Part shown: positions 34,161 through 46,179 of the stretch, piece by piece
How the letters are laid out: each line of letters starts with the position of its first letter
Position numbering within the stretch: position 1 is the first letter of the stretch
Assembly (NCBI GenBank): GCA_023376005.1
Contig: CM042150.1
Location: 72,591,015 to 72,655,014, forward strand
Reading direction: 5' to 3'
Length of the DNA stretch: 64,000 nucleotides
Source of the DNA: Doryteuthis pealeii
Lineage: Eukaryota > Mollusca > Cephalopoda > Myopsida > Loliginidae
Position numbers and translations under genes: made by a program
The notes under the pieces: model-generated
The model's database searches: none
What the model saw: the letters and a program-made list of their open reading frames with translations, nothing else
Told to the model about the DNA's origin: nothing

Positions 34161-34290
34161 TGTAATATTATAATCCCTTTAAGTGTTATTGACCTTTGTC
34201 TGGACACACCAAACCCTACAGGTGATAAACATGGCTTCTTAACCCTTACTCTGTTTCATTTAAATATATCAACATGGTGGCAGCGATAAG
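34161..34290 (+). mobile_element. short LTR plus primer-binding site
   Basis: The candidate LTR 34161-34274 begins TGTAATATTA and ends ATATCAACA, is 114 bp long, and carries gataaaca near its end. TGGTGGCAGCGATAAG follows immediately at 34275, as expected for a tRNA-primed site. A related LTR lies at 44890-45027. The internal region that should follow is not recognisable, so this may be a relic or a non-autonomous short element. Confidence 0.55.
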
Positions 34291-34799
34291 AACACTCATC
34301 AGACAAAATGGTATATAACACCGAACAAGGTTAACAAGAAAAAAGTTGTCAAGTTACTTGCACGAAAGACACATTTTTCGATGAAAAAAAAACTAAAAGT
34401 TCTAACGCCGAACGCAGCCAGGCATGTTCGAAAATAATTTTTAAAACAAAACAAAAATAAGAAAATTGTTTGCAGTAAAAAAAAAAGTTGTTTTCTGGAA
34501 CAAACAAGTAGGTTTTTAATACATTTAGCATTTCACTCATTTTAATTGTTTGTTAATATTATTTTTGAAATGAACAATAACCTTAATGAGCCGTCAATGT
34601 GCTGGACGTTAAGAGAATCTAGCGGAGTCATTCAGATTCTTCTAACAGTGGTGCAGGCTCTACTTTTCTGTGAAAAACATTCCAGTCGAGAAACAGGTCG
34701 ACAAAATTCTGTTGTTTTCTGGAGAAAGGGGCATAAGAAGGTGTGGCGAGAGAAATCACGCACGTGGTAGCTCAAAGCGTACACGGATGTGTCTGGTGT

Positions 34800-34935
34800 G
34801 CAAAATGAGATCGGAGGGTGTAGCGGCCGATTAGGGAGATTGAACTCACATCCTCCTGATCGTGAGTCGTGGCTTGACGTCGGTCTACCTCGTTGGCGCG
34901 CATGTAAATTACTACACTACACGATTGACCCAGAT
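34800..34935 (-). repeat. tRNA-derived SINE-like sequence
   Basis: On the minus strand GTGTAGTGTAGTAATTTACA is followed by a GCGCCAACGAGGTAGACCG body and a B-box-like GTGAGTTCAATCTCC near 34845. The A-box is weak. It resembles a SINE head with an expanded variable region. It directly precedes the 35-kb ORF. Confidence 0.4.
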
Positions 34936-35190
34936 GTGAGATTTTAGTATGATTATTTAAGGCCTGCCTTAACACACCGGGGTGTTGTGTTCCAGTCTTG
35001 CTGACGAGGGCAGTGACGTACGACAAGGAACAAGAGACGAGTGAGCTTTGCAGGACTGCTAGAAAAGATTGTTATAGGGGACAAGGACTTGGTCAGGAGA
35101 AGCTGGTCTTTTTTTGGTAGAGCGATCCAGTTGTCCAACCCGACGAATTTTCTATTCATTTATTATAGAAGGTTCAACTCATGGACTTTT

Positions 35191-35523
35191 ATGGACAAAG
35201 TCGACGAAAATAATCCACAGGTTAATTGGCGGAAGTTCGAAGAAAGTTTAGAAACCTCAAATGAACTTCCAAATCGCTTGATTGTGCCTTCGTCAATACA
35301 AAGAGAAACAGAAGGTATTCACGATTTTTTTAGCAATGTGAAGAAGCGCAAGTTCCGAGATAATATTGACACCGAGATATGGTTATTAGAGAAAGTTATT
35401 TTCGGAAGTAAACACACGGAACTGCAAAAGCTGCTTTTGAAAATTATAGGCAGAGCCTACAAAGTTTCAAAAGGCCACAAGAAGCAAATGGCAGAAATCC
35501 AGGCTGGAGAAGCCAGGAATTGA
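35191..35523 (+). CDS. unrecognised 110-codon ORF
   Basis: From the in-frame ATG at 35191 the product reads MDKVDENNPQVNWRKFEESL and ends EIQAGEARN before a TGA. The frame is open upstream to about 35041 (160 codons in total), but that part is less protein-like. The residue mix is charged and balanced, with FFSNVKKRKFRDNID and KLLLKIIGRAYKVSKGHKKQ, and would suit an alpha-helical, soluble, basic protein. No catalytic motif is seen. It could be a gag-like fragment or an exon of a host gene. It is among the most protein-like unassigned ORFs in the window. Confidence 0.4.
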   Translation: MDKVDENNPQVNWRKFEESLETSNELPNRLIVPSSIQRETEGIHDFFSNVKKRKFRDNIDTEIWLLEKVIFGSKHTELQKLLLKIIGRAYKVSKGHKKQMAEIQAGEARN

Positions 35524-35955
35524 AGTAGTAACAATGTTTACTCAGTAAATGCCTATCAGGATTAGGGAAGGTCGATTTTGGAACTGAGCAAATGCGTTCA
35601 TAGTGATAGTTGGGGTTTGACATGATAAATAACGACACAAAATATTTTTTCCCGAATCGTTACCATTTTTTGAGGAGTTTAAAGGTTGAAAATTTGAGCG
35701 ATGGAATGTCGCAGATAAATTAGAGCGATCGAATGAGGGAGATAAGCGAATGATTTACCACAGTCAAAAGATTCCATAATGTTGGGGAAAGAAAAATGTT
35801 TAAATGTCATTTAATAATTGTTTTTTTTTTCAATTGAAAAATCTTAATTAATCTCAATAATTCAAATAAAAATAAATAAGGATAATATATAATGAAAAAA
35901 TATTCACTTGTAGAGATGAAATGGACATTGACTATATTGTTATTTTGGGAGACGA

Positions 35956-35959
<4 letters not shown>

Positions 35960-36045
<86 letters not shown>
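35960..36045. repeat. (CT)n microsatellite
   Basis: A pure ct run of about 85 nt. The serine/leucine ORFs through it are artefacts of the repeat. Confidence 0.98.
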
Positions 36046-36049
<4 letters not shown>

Positions 36050-36099
36050 GGAATTCAGGATTTGTTATTTTTGAGGGAAAAAAATAGACCAATTTTATT

Positions 36100-38500
36100 T
36101 ATCAATAAAACACCATAAAACCGGTTTAATTTCTTAATTTTAATGATAAATAGAACAAATATAGTTTATTAGGTACCACCAATTTGACCCTGTGCAATTT
36201 ACCCCCCCTACATTTAACACATTGAAACTTGCAGAAAAAATAATATTTTCTTGAAAAGATTTTTTCCATTCGAAAGAAAGAACATTAAACAAACTCCTGA
36301 TGATTTTTTAAATTTTTTATCAGCTTACGAAAATAATGAAAATTATGATTGAAAAACAATGTTTTCATTTTTGCACTGTTAAATCAACTGAAATTTAACG
36401 TAGCTAAAAACAACTTACGATAAGAGGATTTTTTAAAAATTCTATGAAAAATCAATTAATAATCTGATTTTCCCGAAAATTTCCATAAATGTTTACCATT
36501 GGATGTAAATACATCTGAAATAGTTTTTTCTAAAATATATTAGGGAAATATTTTTTTACGAGGTCTATTCCCCCCCCCCTATTTTATTTTATGAGATAAA
36601 AAAAAATGACGCGTCAAAAAAAATATTTTTCTTTTTTTCTATAAAGATAAGCGTCTGAATAACTATATCAATGAAATTGTATGAATGTACAACGTCTAGT
36701 TTTTTGAGGAAAAATTAATGAAATCGGAAATAAAAAGTGCAAAAAAATGTCATAATATTAATATTTGAAAACTTTTTTTTGCTTTTATAATTGGTATGTA
36801 CTATATTCTATTAAATTGTCAACAAAAAAAAATTTTTTTTTTAAGAAATTAATTTTTAAGAGATTTTCAATCTTTTGTGGGATTAAATATTTTTATTTTC
36901 TGCGTGAAATAAATTAAATTTTTTTTTTCCTGCGTCAAAAAATCGAATTTTTCACGGATATTTAAAAATATGAATTTTATAATTCAGGTGCACTAAACAT
37001 TGGTCCGATACGAGCTCGATTAATATTTTTAAAAGAATTTGTAATTTTTGTTGTTGAATAGTAATGTGTGATCCTTAGAATGTACGGAAGAGCATTGCTG
37101 ACATTTGTTTTACAAAGAGACGAGACGCTTCTAAGTAACCAAAGTTTGTTCCTGTTAGGCTGACAGTGTTAGCGTGAAAAAAATTATTTTATTTAACTTT
37201 TTTCAATAAAAATAAAAAGTAAGTATAATAGATTATTTTATCAGTTTTTCTCTTAGAAAAAATATTCAAATTTTCATTCCATACTTTTACGGGTTACTCG
37301 TAAAAGGGAAATAATTAGTAACTTTTCTGTCTATATTACGGTCTGAAAATTACCCTTTCGCATGATACGGGCAGGTTTGTTTATTTTTTAAGATAACGAT
37401 GTAATTTTTCCCAATCGGATAATTTGATCTTTGAATTAACTATTTTTCTTTGTAACAACCCTGTACAATCTTTTTTTTACGAGATTTTTGATAAACAAAG
37501 TTCGGAAATATCTATTTCCGTTTTATTCAAGATGGCATAAACGGTCTGGTGGTACCTATAGTTTATTTATGAAAATTATCCACGAAATCTCCTTTAAGGA
37601 ATATTATTCCAGTTAACACCACTTTAAAATGCTCGTTTATTTACGGTATAAAATCCGTTTATAATAGCAAAAATAATTAGTAATTTTCTTTTTTTATGAA
37701 AGAGACTTAATTATTTGAAAAAAAGAAAGGAAAAGGCTTGTTTAATCTACATAATTTTAAAGTTTTAACTAACTGGCAAACAACAAAACAAAACGGATTT
37801 TGTTTTTTCTAGTGTGAAATTACCGTTTCCTTCTTTCTATTTGTTTTGCTTCAAATTAAATTTTTGAAATTATTAAAATACGGTAATGTTTTAGTTTCGA
37901 ATTTTAAATATAGCTGATACTATTTTATATTCGAAATCTTTAAGCAAAATATTTTTACGTACACTTCTCATGATGAAAACAAAAAACAAAATCATTTTTT
38001 CCCATACTTTTTGAATTGTTTTAAAAATAATTTTGAGGCTTTGAAATTCACCATAAGTTAGTGGGTTTCTATTCTTGTATTTTTTTTTTGTCAGGACTTA
38101 TCTTTTCAAGCCAAGGGTTTTTAGACCTAGGTTAGCCCTAACTCAAACCCAATATACCTGAAACTCTTAACACAATTGCCAGTCATTTTTATATGAAATT
38201 AGTAGATAGCCTAAAAAAGTTTATGATTATTCATTAAAAAAAAATTTAATTTGAGATAAAAATGTCTCTAAAATGATGTTCAGTTTTATAACCCGCAGAA
38301 ATAGTTCCAAAAGATTTTCTTGGGATAGAATGCAAGCCTCAACTTTATGACAAGTTATCCAGTTTAGTTATTTCCTTGAAAATACCTATCCCCACTGGAA
38401 ATATATTGAGACTTCCAAATTGATTCCAAAGGAAATAATCAGTATTTGGCAAGCTGTGAACCCACATTTGCCTTTGTTAAAGGAATATTGCATAGGGCAG
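36100..38500. other. very AT-rich interval, no gene recognised
   Basis: Long A and T runs, a C run near 36570 and no ORF of interest. No element ends could be identified. Confidence 0.6.
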
Positions 38501-38519
38501 AAGGTGAATATATTTTGTT

Positions 38520-40462
38520 TCAAATTTCAGGTTCCCATTGAAGAGAGAGAATATTTAAAACACCAGGAATATTGAAAACACCAGGACCAAAAGGCAGTTT
38601 CCAACTGGGACCTATTGACAAAGATGCTGTCAAACAATACAAAAAATAATTCAGCAGAAGCATAGAGGTTAGATAGGCAGCAACAAGATTCTTCATCTGT
38701 TGCTTCCTTGACATCTGATATTTTTCCACAGAATCTTCCAGTGAACAAACAATGAATGACAGTTTTGAGCCAGGGACAAAGTTTAAGGGAACTTACAGTC
38801 TTTTAAAAGTCCATAGATATTTCATGGAACTTATTAGGGTGATGTATCTTCAAACTTTGGGGCTTGCCTTGCTAACGCAATACTATTAAATCTACAGAAT
38901 ATGGGTTTTCTTGATCCAAACATTCACTTAAAAGATATTATTCTAGACAAATCTAAAATAGAGAAAAGGCAAAAATAAAAGTAACCAGCCATCTCTAGGA
39001 TTATGACAATCTCATCTGCATTGGAGTTGATTGTAGAGTGGATGAGGATACTTTGCAATATAAGGAGGTTACAGAGGAAAATGGTAACAAAAAGATTTTA
39101 AAAAGCAAGGTATGAGAGCGCCACATAACATTCACAAGAAAGATTGACACTTCAAGTGAATATCTCAGCCACCGACTCACACCCAACATAGGTGAAACTG
39201 ATGTTCTTCTAGCAGAGGATGTTGCTGCTGTTATAGAAGAGTACAACAGTGTAAATACTGACAATGCAATTCTGGTGGACAATACCAGTACAAACACTAG
39301 TTGTGAAGCATGAATGGTGACAGCGCTGGAGAAAAAAACTAAAAAGGAAGATACACATCATTAGCTGTTCACTTCATGAAAATGAACTTCCATTTAGATG
39401 TATCTTTAAAACAATTAATGGAACTAAATTAAACCCTACTACTTTCATTAATCCTTTAGGGAAACTTTGTGGAAGTAATTACTATGATTTGCTCCTGGTA
39501 GAATTTGAACGTATCAGTGGCCCTCTGGATAATTTTTATTTCCCAGCAGAGGCAATGGATGATCTAAGTGGTGACCAACGATTACTTCTTGAATATGTTG
39601 TAGACATTTCTCAAGGGAAGTGAATCCTAGATTTGTTTCTTGAAAGATTGGGCCGCTGAGTCAAGCAAGATGGCTAACTTTAGCCATCAGGTTAATGTGC
39701 TGATGGACCAGAAGTGCATATCCACCAGAACTCTCAGATAAATTATGCGACATTGTTTAATTAATCATTCAAGTGTATGCAGTTAGTTGGTTCAAAATAA
39801 AAAGGGGTAATGATTTCTATAACTAACAATTGTATATCTTTACAAATTTACATCTTTAATATGATCTACCAAAAAGTCAACTGAAATTCAGAATGTTGCA
39901 TTAAAAAAATTACAGCACAATGCTTTTGGTTTGTTTCCGGAAAACATTTTGTTGTCAGTGTTGAAGTCCAATTCTATGTGAGGGAAGAGGCCATAAAAAA
40001 GATTTTATTCATTAGGTAAATAAACATTTATTCATACTTAAGTAGTTATTTCAATTTATAAGAATAATTATAAGTTTTCAAATTGCATCACAAAAATATA
40101 ATCAAGTATGGGTAAATTTTTCAATATTTTTTTCAGAAGTAACAAACTACAAATGAAAAGATTTTTAAAAATAATTCAATTTTAAAGCCACACATTAGTC
40201 AACTGTTACCTCTCACAAAGTGGGGTTTGGGAACCTACACCTAAAGAAGTTTTTTTCAAGGAATGAATGAACTAGAATGTCTACTGAATTGAAATTTCCA
40301 AATTTGCCCGCCCATTCACAAATTATGGAAAGAACTGTTAAATTAACAATGGAATCTTCACAGATTGTGTATGGACAAGAAGCAACGCACAAGCACATTA
40401 TATCCAAATCATTGTACCACCAAATAAGACCTACATTTTCATCGAAAGGAAAATACACTTAA
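38520..40462 (+). pseudogene. relic of a second multicopy coding family
   Basis: Across frames the plus strand gives SNFGACLANAILLNLQNMG, DLICIGVDC-type, then GVD-RVDEDTLQYKEV, DNAILVDNTSTNT, LHENELPFRCIFKTINGT, NPLGKLCGSNYYD, DDLSGDQRLLLEYVVDISQG, KIGPLSQARWLTLAIRLM and SWFKIKRGN. HNAFGLFPENILLSVL follows, and a last intact segment, LPAHSQIMERTVKLTMESSQ (40277-40462). I recall the order DGRxDxxT..., DNTxxNTG, LHQNELPxR, GKLC, DLSxDQRLLLEY, IGPLxxARWLTLAxRL from a repetitive uncharacterised family of invertebrates. Its superfamily is unknown to me. Stops and frame changes show decay, and the final 61 codons stay open. Confidence 0.65.
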
Positions 40463-40856
40463 CAATTTAATTCTATTGTTACATCATCTTATATAGTGCA
40501 GGAGGTTTTAGTGCAATGTTCAATGAACAATGCAAATTTAAAACATTGAATATATTTTCCATTTATTGTATCTAATGAAAAATATCAATTTTATCTGCAT
40601 CTATTATTGAAATAATGAAATTTTGAAGTCAGTTTTTCATCAAAATCCTGCGGAAATGAGGTATTTGTGTATATTTTTGCTGGTGATCTTTAAAATGAAA
40701 TGCTCAAATGAGTTTTTAAAGTTAGGAATCTAATTGTTGATGTCAGTTCTTATAACACCAAACCCCAGCTTTCGCCATCAAAGCAGTATTGAATTTTTTT
40801 TTTAAAGTGAAAAATCAACCTGCCCTAACCAGGATATATACAATCAGTTTTCACAA

Positions 40857-41124
40857 ATGACATTTGATACAATCAAGCGGCAAATAAAAAAAGACACTAG
40901 GACTGAGGTCTTAGCAGACCTTCCCAACCTATCAGGCACCCACAAACTAAAAGCTAAGGTTGACACTGGGGCTGAAGGAAATACCCTCCCCTTACGTGTC
41001 TTCCACAATATGTTTCCTCATAAAGTCAGCAATTCTGGACAGCCACACCCTGGTACAACGCATAAGGAATCAACTGTACTGACTGCATAAAATGGATCCA
41101 TCATTCCTAACTCATCACTCAATA
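40857..41124 (+). pseudogene. Ty3/gypsy aspartic protease segment (5' half of a split element)
   Basis: The translation contains LADLPNLSGTHKLKAKVDTG then AEGNTLPLRVFHNMFP, an aspartic protease active-site region (VDTGAEGN). A stop follows VLTA, and the frame then reads NGSIIPNSS up to the mariner insertion. The protease would cut the element polyprotein. The second half resumes at 42374. Confidence 0.75.
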
Positions 41125-42371
41125 ATTCCCGGGCCTAACTAATAAAACAACTTTTAAGCAAAATTCAACTTTATTCATCAACATATTTTACTTCTAGGGT
41201 GATACACTGATTCCAACGCTTCTCTAACAATTCGATGCCTTTTTTGTATAAAGATTTGTTTTTGGTCTCAAAATACGCCTCAGTTTCCGATATCACTTCT
41301 TCATTGGAGCCAAATCTCTTTCCCTGGAGCATTCTTTTGAGGTCTGCAAACAGCCAGTAGTCGCTGGGAGTTACATCTGGAGAATAGGGTGGGTATGGAA
41401 GCAATTCGAAGTGCAATTCATGTAGTTCTGCCATCGTTGCGATCGACTTGTGACACGGTGTATTGTCTTGGTGAAAGAGCACTTTTTTCTTCTTCATTTG
41501 TGGCTGTTTTGGGTCGATTTCTTCCTTCAAACGCACCAGTAATGCTATAGCATTTCATAATCGCTATTGATTGTTCTTCCTTTCTCAAGGTAATCGATGA
41601 GCAAAATACCTTGCGCATCTTAAAATACGGAGGCCAAAACCTTGCCTACTGATGTTTGCGTCTTTGGTTGCTTTGGACGGCTTTCACCTGCCGCTGTCCA
41701 CTCAGCTGACAGCCGATTTGACTCCGGAGTGAAGTGATGATCCATGTTTCATCCAATATCACATATTTATGCAAATCTCCATTTTATTGCGTTGAAAGTT
41801 ACAAACAACGCTCTGAATCGTCGACGTGTTGTTGTTTTTGATCGACTGTGAGAAAACGCGGCACCCACTTTGAACACAGCTTTCTAATTAACAAATGTTC
41901 ATACAAAATGGGGAATCCACTGCCTTCTGATATATTCAACTCCTCTGCTATCTCACACTTCAATTTATGATCGGCTAAAACGAGTTTGTGGAGTTTTTTT
42001 TGTGTTTTCCGGGACAACTGCCGAATTTGGGCGACCTGAGCGTCCAGCATTATTTGTGCCTGTACGACCGCGTTTAAAGTCAGTATACCACCTCTTAACC
42101 GTTGTATCCGACGGAGCAGAGTCGGTAGAACACTTATCAAGCCATTGCTTTGTTTGAACAGTATTTTCCCCCATCAGAAAGTAATGCTTTATCAACACAA
42201 GTAATTCAGATTTTTCCATTGTTTTGAGAATTTGTAACAGTAGCTTCCCTTAAATAACTGTAATTTGTAAACTAATAATCCGATTGGGCTCAAATTTTGA
42301 CACGTGCCATTTGAAGGTTAGTACGTTATGAAAATCATATGTGGTGCCGTTTATATGTCAGGCCCGGGATT
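41125..42371 (-). mobile_element. mariner element with terminal inverted repeats and TA duplication
   Basis: The left end attcccgggcct (41125) and the reverse complement of the right end, aatcccgggcct (to 42371), match at 11 of 12 positions. TA dinucleotides flank both (41123-41124 and 42372-42373). The length of 1247 bp is typical of a complete mariner. It encodes the transposase described separately and sits inside a gypsy element. Confidence 0.9.
41171..42219 (-). pseudogene. mariner transposase (GVQW3-like)
   Basis: The protein begins MEKSELLVLIKHYFLMGENT, then KRWYTDFKRGRTGTNN and GRSGRP (helix-turn-helix region), then HKLVLADHKLK, LCSKWVPRFLTVDQKQQ, LDETW (first catalytic Asp), HQDNTPCHKS (second) and PPYSPDVTPSDYWLF (third, DD34D pattern). 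It ends YVDE near 41171. The total of about 345 codons is the normal length. At least three frame shifts, one right after LDETW near 41735, disable it. An intact enzyme would cut and paste the element at TA sites. The similarity to GVQW3-type transposases of insects and molluscs is recalled. Confidence 0.92.
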
Positions 42372-42373
42372 TA

Positions 42374-43260
42374 TTGAATACATCATTGAGTTCCATCAAC
42401 ATAGAGTTTATCTACAAAAGAGAATGGAAATCGCCCAAATTCTTTGTGGTAACATCAGAAGGACCTACCATACTAAAACTGCCATCAGATACCTAGAACT
42501 GGTTATGATGCAGTGTGTCATCCAATAAGACCAAGCTCAGATTAACTCTGTGATTGATCTGAGAAACATAGTCCGACCGAATAGGCAGGGGAATGCCGAA
42601 TTGTCTTAAAACCAGACAATCATCCTGTCATTCCCTTTTCATATGAAAGATGAGATCAAGGCTGAGCTAAATGACATGATGAAACAGGGTATCATTCGCA
42701 GAGTAAGAAATCCCACAGAAATGGGTGAACAGCCTAGTATATGTGCACAACAGTAATGTAAACTCCGCCTGTGTTTGGACCCCAAGGATCTAAACAGAGC
42801 CATCATGCTATGCCATCACAAGACTCCCACGATGGAGGAGCTTGTGCACAAACTCTCGGATGCTTAGTACTTTTCCAAACTGGATGCCAAGAATGAATAC
42901 TGGTCGATCAAGCTCGATCCTGAATCACAGCTACTGACCACCTTCAACTCTCCTTTTGGAAGGTATTGCTTCCAGAGAATACCCTTTGACCTGGTCATAT
43001 CCCAGGATGTATTCCAGCAGAAAATGGATATGATTCTGGAGAAATTCCCTGGCACATTAGGACTCATAGATGATGTTATAGTTTATGGCAAAACCAAAGA
43101 AGAACATGACCGAAATGTGCACAAGTTGATGAAAATAGTACAAGCTGAAGGAGTCAGGTTTAACAGTGAAAAGTGCCAAATTGACCAAAAGCAGATACAT
43201 TTCTTTGACAAAAATGGAGTTCGCCCTGACCCCTAGAAAGTGGAAGAAATCAAGATTTCT
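42374..43260 (+). pseudogene. Ty3/gypsy reverse transcriptase (3' half of the split element)
   Basis: After the mariner the frame reads KSPKFFVVTSEGPTILKLPS (protease-RT linker). Next come PVIPFSYEMKDEIKAELNDM and MKQGIIRRV, LRLCLDPKDLNRAI, FSKLDAKNEYWSIKLD (motif A, though the usual DA-x-x-G-Y/F word is mutated), FGRYCFQRIPFDL, GLIDDVIVYGKTKEEHDRN (catalytic IDD) and VRFNSEKCQI. A stop follows VRPDP. RNase H and integrase are not seen downstream. In-frame stops occur near 42750 and 42866. Confidence 0.85.
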
Positions 43261-43269
43261 GTCAAGCCG

Positions 43270-44880
43270 TGACATTGAAAAACCTTCGTACAACTCTGAT
43301 TGATCCCACATTCTGAAATACTGAATACCCCATCCCAAACTTGCAATCATCATGCCAAAGATGCCCCACAGGAATCGCATACATGCACTAACACAACAGA
43401 AAACAAAAACAACTAAATCTGACCGGATAATAAAACCACTGGCAAGATACAGTGAAAAAAATACACAACAAAAACATTTTTTCTCAACTTTTGAATTTCG
43501 TATGAAAAAGAAATTCTCTGTGTGGACACAAAAAAGAACATTTAATTTTTTGTATTGTGACCTGATTCATTGTTTGAACGGAATTAGAAAAAAAAGAAAG
43601 AAAAAAACGGAAATATAGATTGTCCGGGTACTTTTGAGGAAAATCAATACAGATGGTCGCGATCATAAGGCCACACAATGTGATTGGAATGTCTATGAAG
43701 AGGTCAAAACTGGAGGATCTCAAATGGGCTAGGAGACCTCCCGGGGCGAGTCCACTTGAATCGGCTGTGATTGTTGGAAACGGCCTTTTGATATAGCCAG
43801 TCTGATAGCCGTGGAGTCATGCGGTGAAAGATGATCAGGAAGTTGGTTGGCCATAATTGTCTTGGGCCTATGAAGGAAAATTATGTTTTTCACTACTTAA
43901 AAAGATAAACTCTTTGTTGAAAATCACATAAGTGACCGGAAGAAATGAATTAAAACCAGATGTTGTTAAGACCCCACATTTTGTTGGGAAACACTTGAGA
44001 ATACCGGAAGAGCTGGCCATTCGGCGATTGAGCGGAAGTGAATTCCATTGGTGGTTAGAACTAAAAAGAAGGCGGTACTTTTGCCAAAGTGGGATGTCCA
44101 AGAGAATGGCTAAGATCTTCACGCCAACCGGAAATGAAAAAGTTCCGAGCTGAAACATTATTTAACTAGGTCTTTTTCTCGAGAATGGGTAAACGAAATT
44201 TAACGGGCTTGAAGAGAAGATTAAGCTTGGACCGTGTCCGTTGTGAGAACGCAAATCCCGAGGGTAGACAGACAAACTGACTTCAGCCAAGACTATTAAA
44301 GAACTTAGCCCAAATTTACAAACTGCTTGAACAATATCTTTGCAGAGCCCTTGATAATATTCCGACTAGAAGTTATTAATTAGAGGTCCATCGCTCCCAC
44401 CGCCTTGAGAAAGAATTACTTTATATTCTCTTATTGAATATAAATGTTTTTTGAGTTTGAAAGAAAAAAAAGAGTCGTTGTTTCTTTATGTGACTACTAG
44501 GCCGCCGTTAACCGTGGAATATCAGTTTCTATAGCAGATTTCTGTTCGTTTGAGATCTGAACACAACGTGGACATTCGATCAGACTTCCGGCAAGTATAG
44601 AAACCCTGCAACTCGTGGTTGATGCAGAAGATCCGATCTTGACGGCCATTTTCGGAAATTTAGTAAGCCCTTTAGCTCAGTAGCGGCCGACGGGTTATAG
44701 TATTTCTTATATATATATATATATGTATATATATAAAACAAAAAGAAAAAAGGAGGAATCTCTCTATGAATACAACAGATCAGTTATGTTTTTATTTCTT
44801 GTGTTTTATGGAACTTAAATAAAATAAAAATTAAAATAACAACAAAAAAGTAATAAGAAAAATATTTTGTGTAAAATGGA
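43270..44880. other. no supported gene
   Basis: A 73-codon plus ORF at 43932-44153 (MTGRNELKPDVVKTPHFVG...) is unrecognised and likely chance. A (TA)n tract sits at about 44705-44737. The word ctttagctcagtagcgg near 44670 resembles an A-box, but no B-box follows. Confidence 0.4.
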
Positions 44881-44889
44881 GATGTAATA

Positions 44890-45027
44890 TGTAATATGTT
44901 TACATACTATTTTAAGAGTTACTGCCCTTTGTCTGGGCACACCAAACTCTTCAGATAATAAACATGGCTTCTTAATCCTGAATACGCACTCCGAGTTTAC
45001 TCCGTTTTATTATAAAATATATTAACA
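44890..45027 (+). mobile_element. short LTR, related to 34161-34274
   Basis: Begins TGTAATATGTTTACA and ends TATTAACA. It shares tttgtctgggcacaccaaac (against tttgtctggacacaccaaac), and gataataaacatggcttctt is close to gataaacatggcttctt. The post-LTR sequence atctgtatcatttgtggaca corresponds to, but differs from, the primer site at 34275. Confidence 0.55.
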
Positions 45028-45599
45028 ATCTGTATCATTTGTGGACACTCATACAAATATTAAACAGTTGAGTTGTAGGTCTGAAATGAAAGTGATTTAA
45101 AAACGCCCACATTCCTTGTTGACAGTGCCTGCATAAAGTTGTGAAATCAACTGTATCACATTTTGAGATATCTAAACCGTATATTAAAAAGTGAAGTGTG
45201 CCCACTGAAAATCTGCAGTTTCAACGAAATTGCAATCCCGTGCGTGTTTTAGTAGAACATAATTGGAATAACGGTCATGTTTCGACGGTCCCAATTTCAG
45301 TAACTGAAATCCACCAGTTCCTCGAAATCCATAGTAAAGAGATCTTCAAAAAGAGCGAAACATGTAGAGAGCATATATTTCATTTCTGTATCATTTCTGT
45401 ATCATGAAATTGAATGATAAAACTTTCAACAGTCTCTCGCGATATCAATAATTTTGTTTCCGAAGACGTCTGCTGTCGTGAAACAATTCTATCAATCATA
45501 ATTGTTGTTGCCAGAGTTGCTGTATCGCCGAATCCATCCTAGTAAAATGTGTGTTTACGAAATCCGAAATCTTCCTCGCTAAATTTGTAAAGTTGCTTA

Positions 45600-45805
45600 C
45601 GATTCACGTGAATAAAGATATCTAAGAAAATATATATCTGTGTGAATATCACTTATTTCATGGCAGAAGCGGTGTTACTACCTCGCGCCCACGATACATA
45701 GGCACACGTTACATAGACACACGCTACGAAAACACATTTATTCACCTCCATATCAATAAAAATAAGGAACCGAGAGAGCGCTCATAAATTTGAGTCAGAA
45801 ACAAA
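45600..45805 (+). promoter_or_regulatory. LTR end, primer-binding site and leader of gag copy 2
   Basis: AATAAAGATATC lies at about 45611. The candidate LTR end ...TTATTTCA (45660) is followed directly by TGGCAGAAGCGGTG (45661-45674), a tRNA primer-site candidate. The leader up to the gag ATG (45806) contains tattcacctccatat and is shared with gag copy 1 on the minus strand. Confidence 0.5.
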
Positions 45806-46140
45806 ATGGCTGCCCTAGACAACATTACAATGAAATGGGAAAACCCAAACAGAGCTGAAGCCATATTCTTGTTCCGTCAACAATGCGAAATGATTTTCAA
45901 AAGAAAGAAATAACAGACCCACAGGACTAAATAGACGAAATCTTGCTCCGAACTGGAGAAACAGGTATATTATAATGGGGTCTATTATCGGAAAAGTTAT
46001 AGATAAATTATCTGCCCCTGTTCAAACATTTTTTATTGCACACACAAACGGACCAGCAATATTAGGATTGCCAAGCTGTAGTAACTCTTTCTTTGTTCAT
46101 CAAGGAAAGCAACTCTGGATATTTTTGTTAGGATGTACTT
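45806..46140 (+). pseudogene. gypsy gag relic, copy 2
   Basis: ATG 45806 opens MAALDNITMKWENPNRAEA, as in copy 1, then FLFRQQCEMIFKRKK and a stop caused by a small deletion relative to copy 1 (which continues KRKKITNPQD). Homology continues in another frame (ELEKQVYYNGVYY region) and fades by about 46100, before the zinc knuckle. The 5'-only survival suggests 3' truncation or replacement at the (CAA)n tract. Confidence 0.6.
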
Positions 46141-46142
46141 AA

Positions 46143-46175
46143 CACAAACAACAACAACAACAACAACAACAACTT
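46143..46175. repeat. (ACA)n microsatellite
   Basis: A short pure run of aca/caa triplets. Confidence 0.9.
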
Positions 46176-46179
46176 TCTT

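Noticed and set aside
35892..36118. Two Ser/Leu-repeat ORFs
   Set aside because: Direct translation of the (CT)n microsatellite.
43932..44153. 73-codon plus ORF
   Set aside because: No motif, and no repeat partner found in the window.
44660..44700. tRNA-like A-box word tagctcagtagcgg
   Set aside because: No B-box within the expected distance, and the downstream sequence is a TA repeat.
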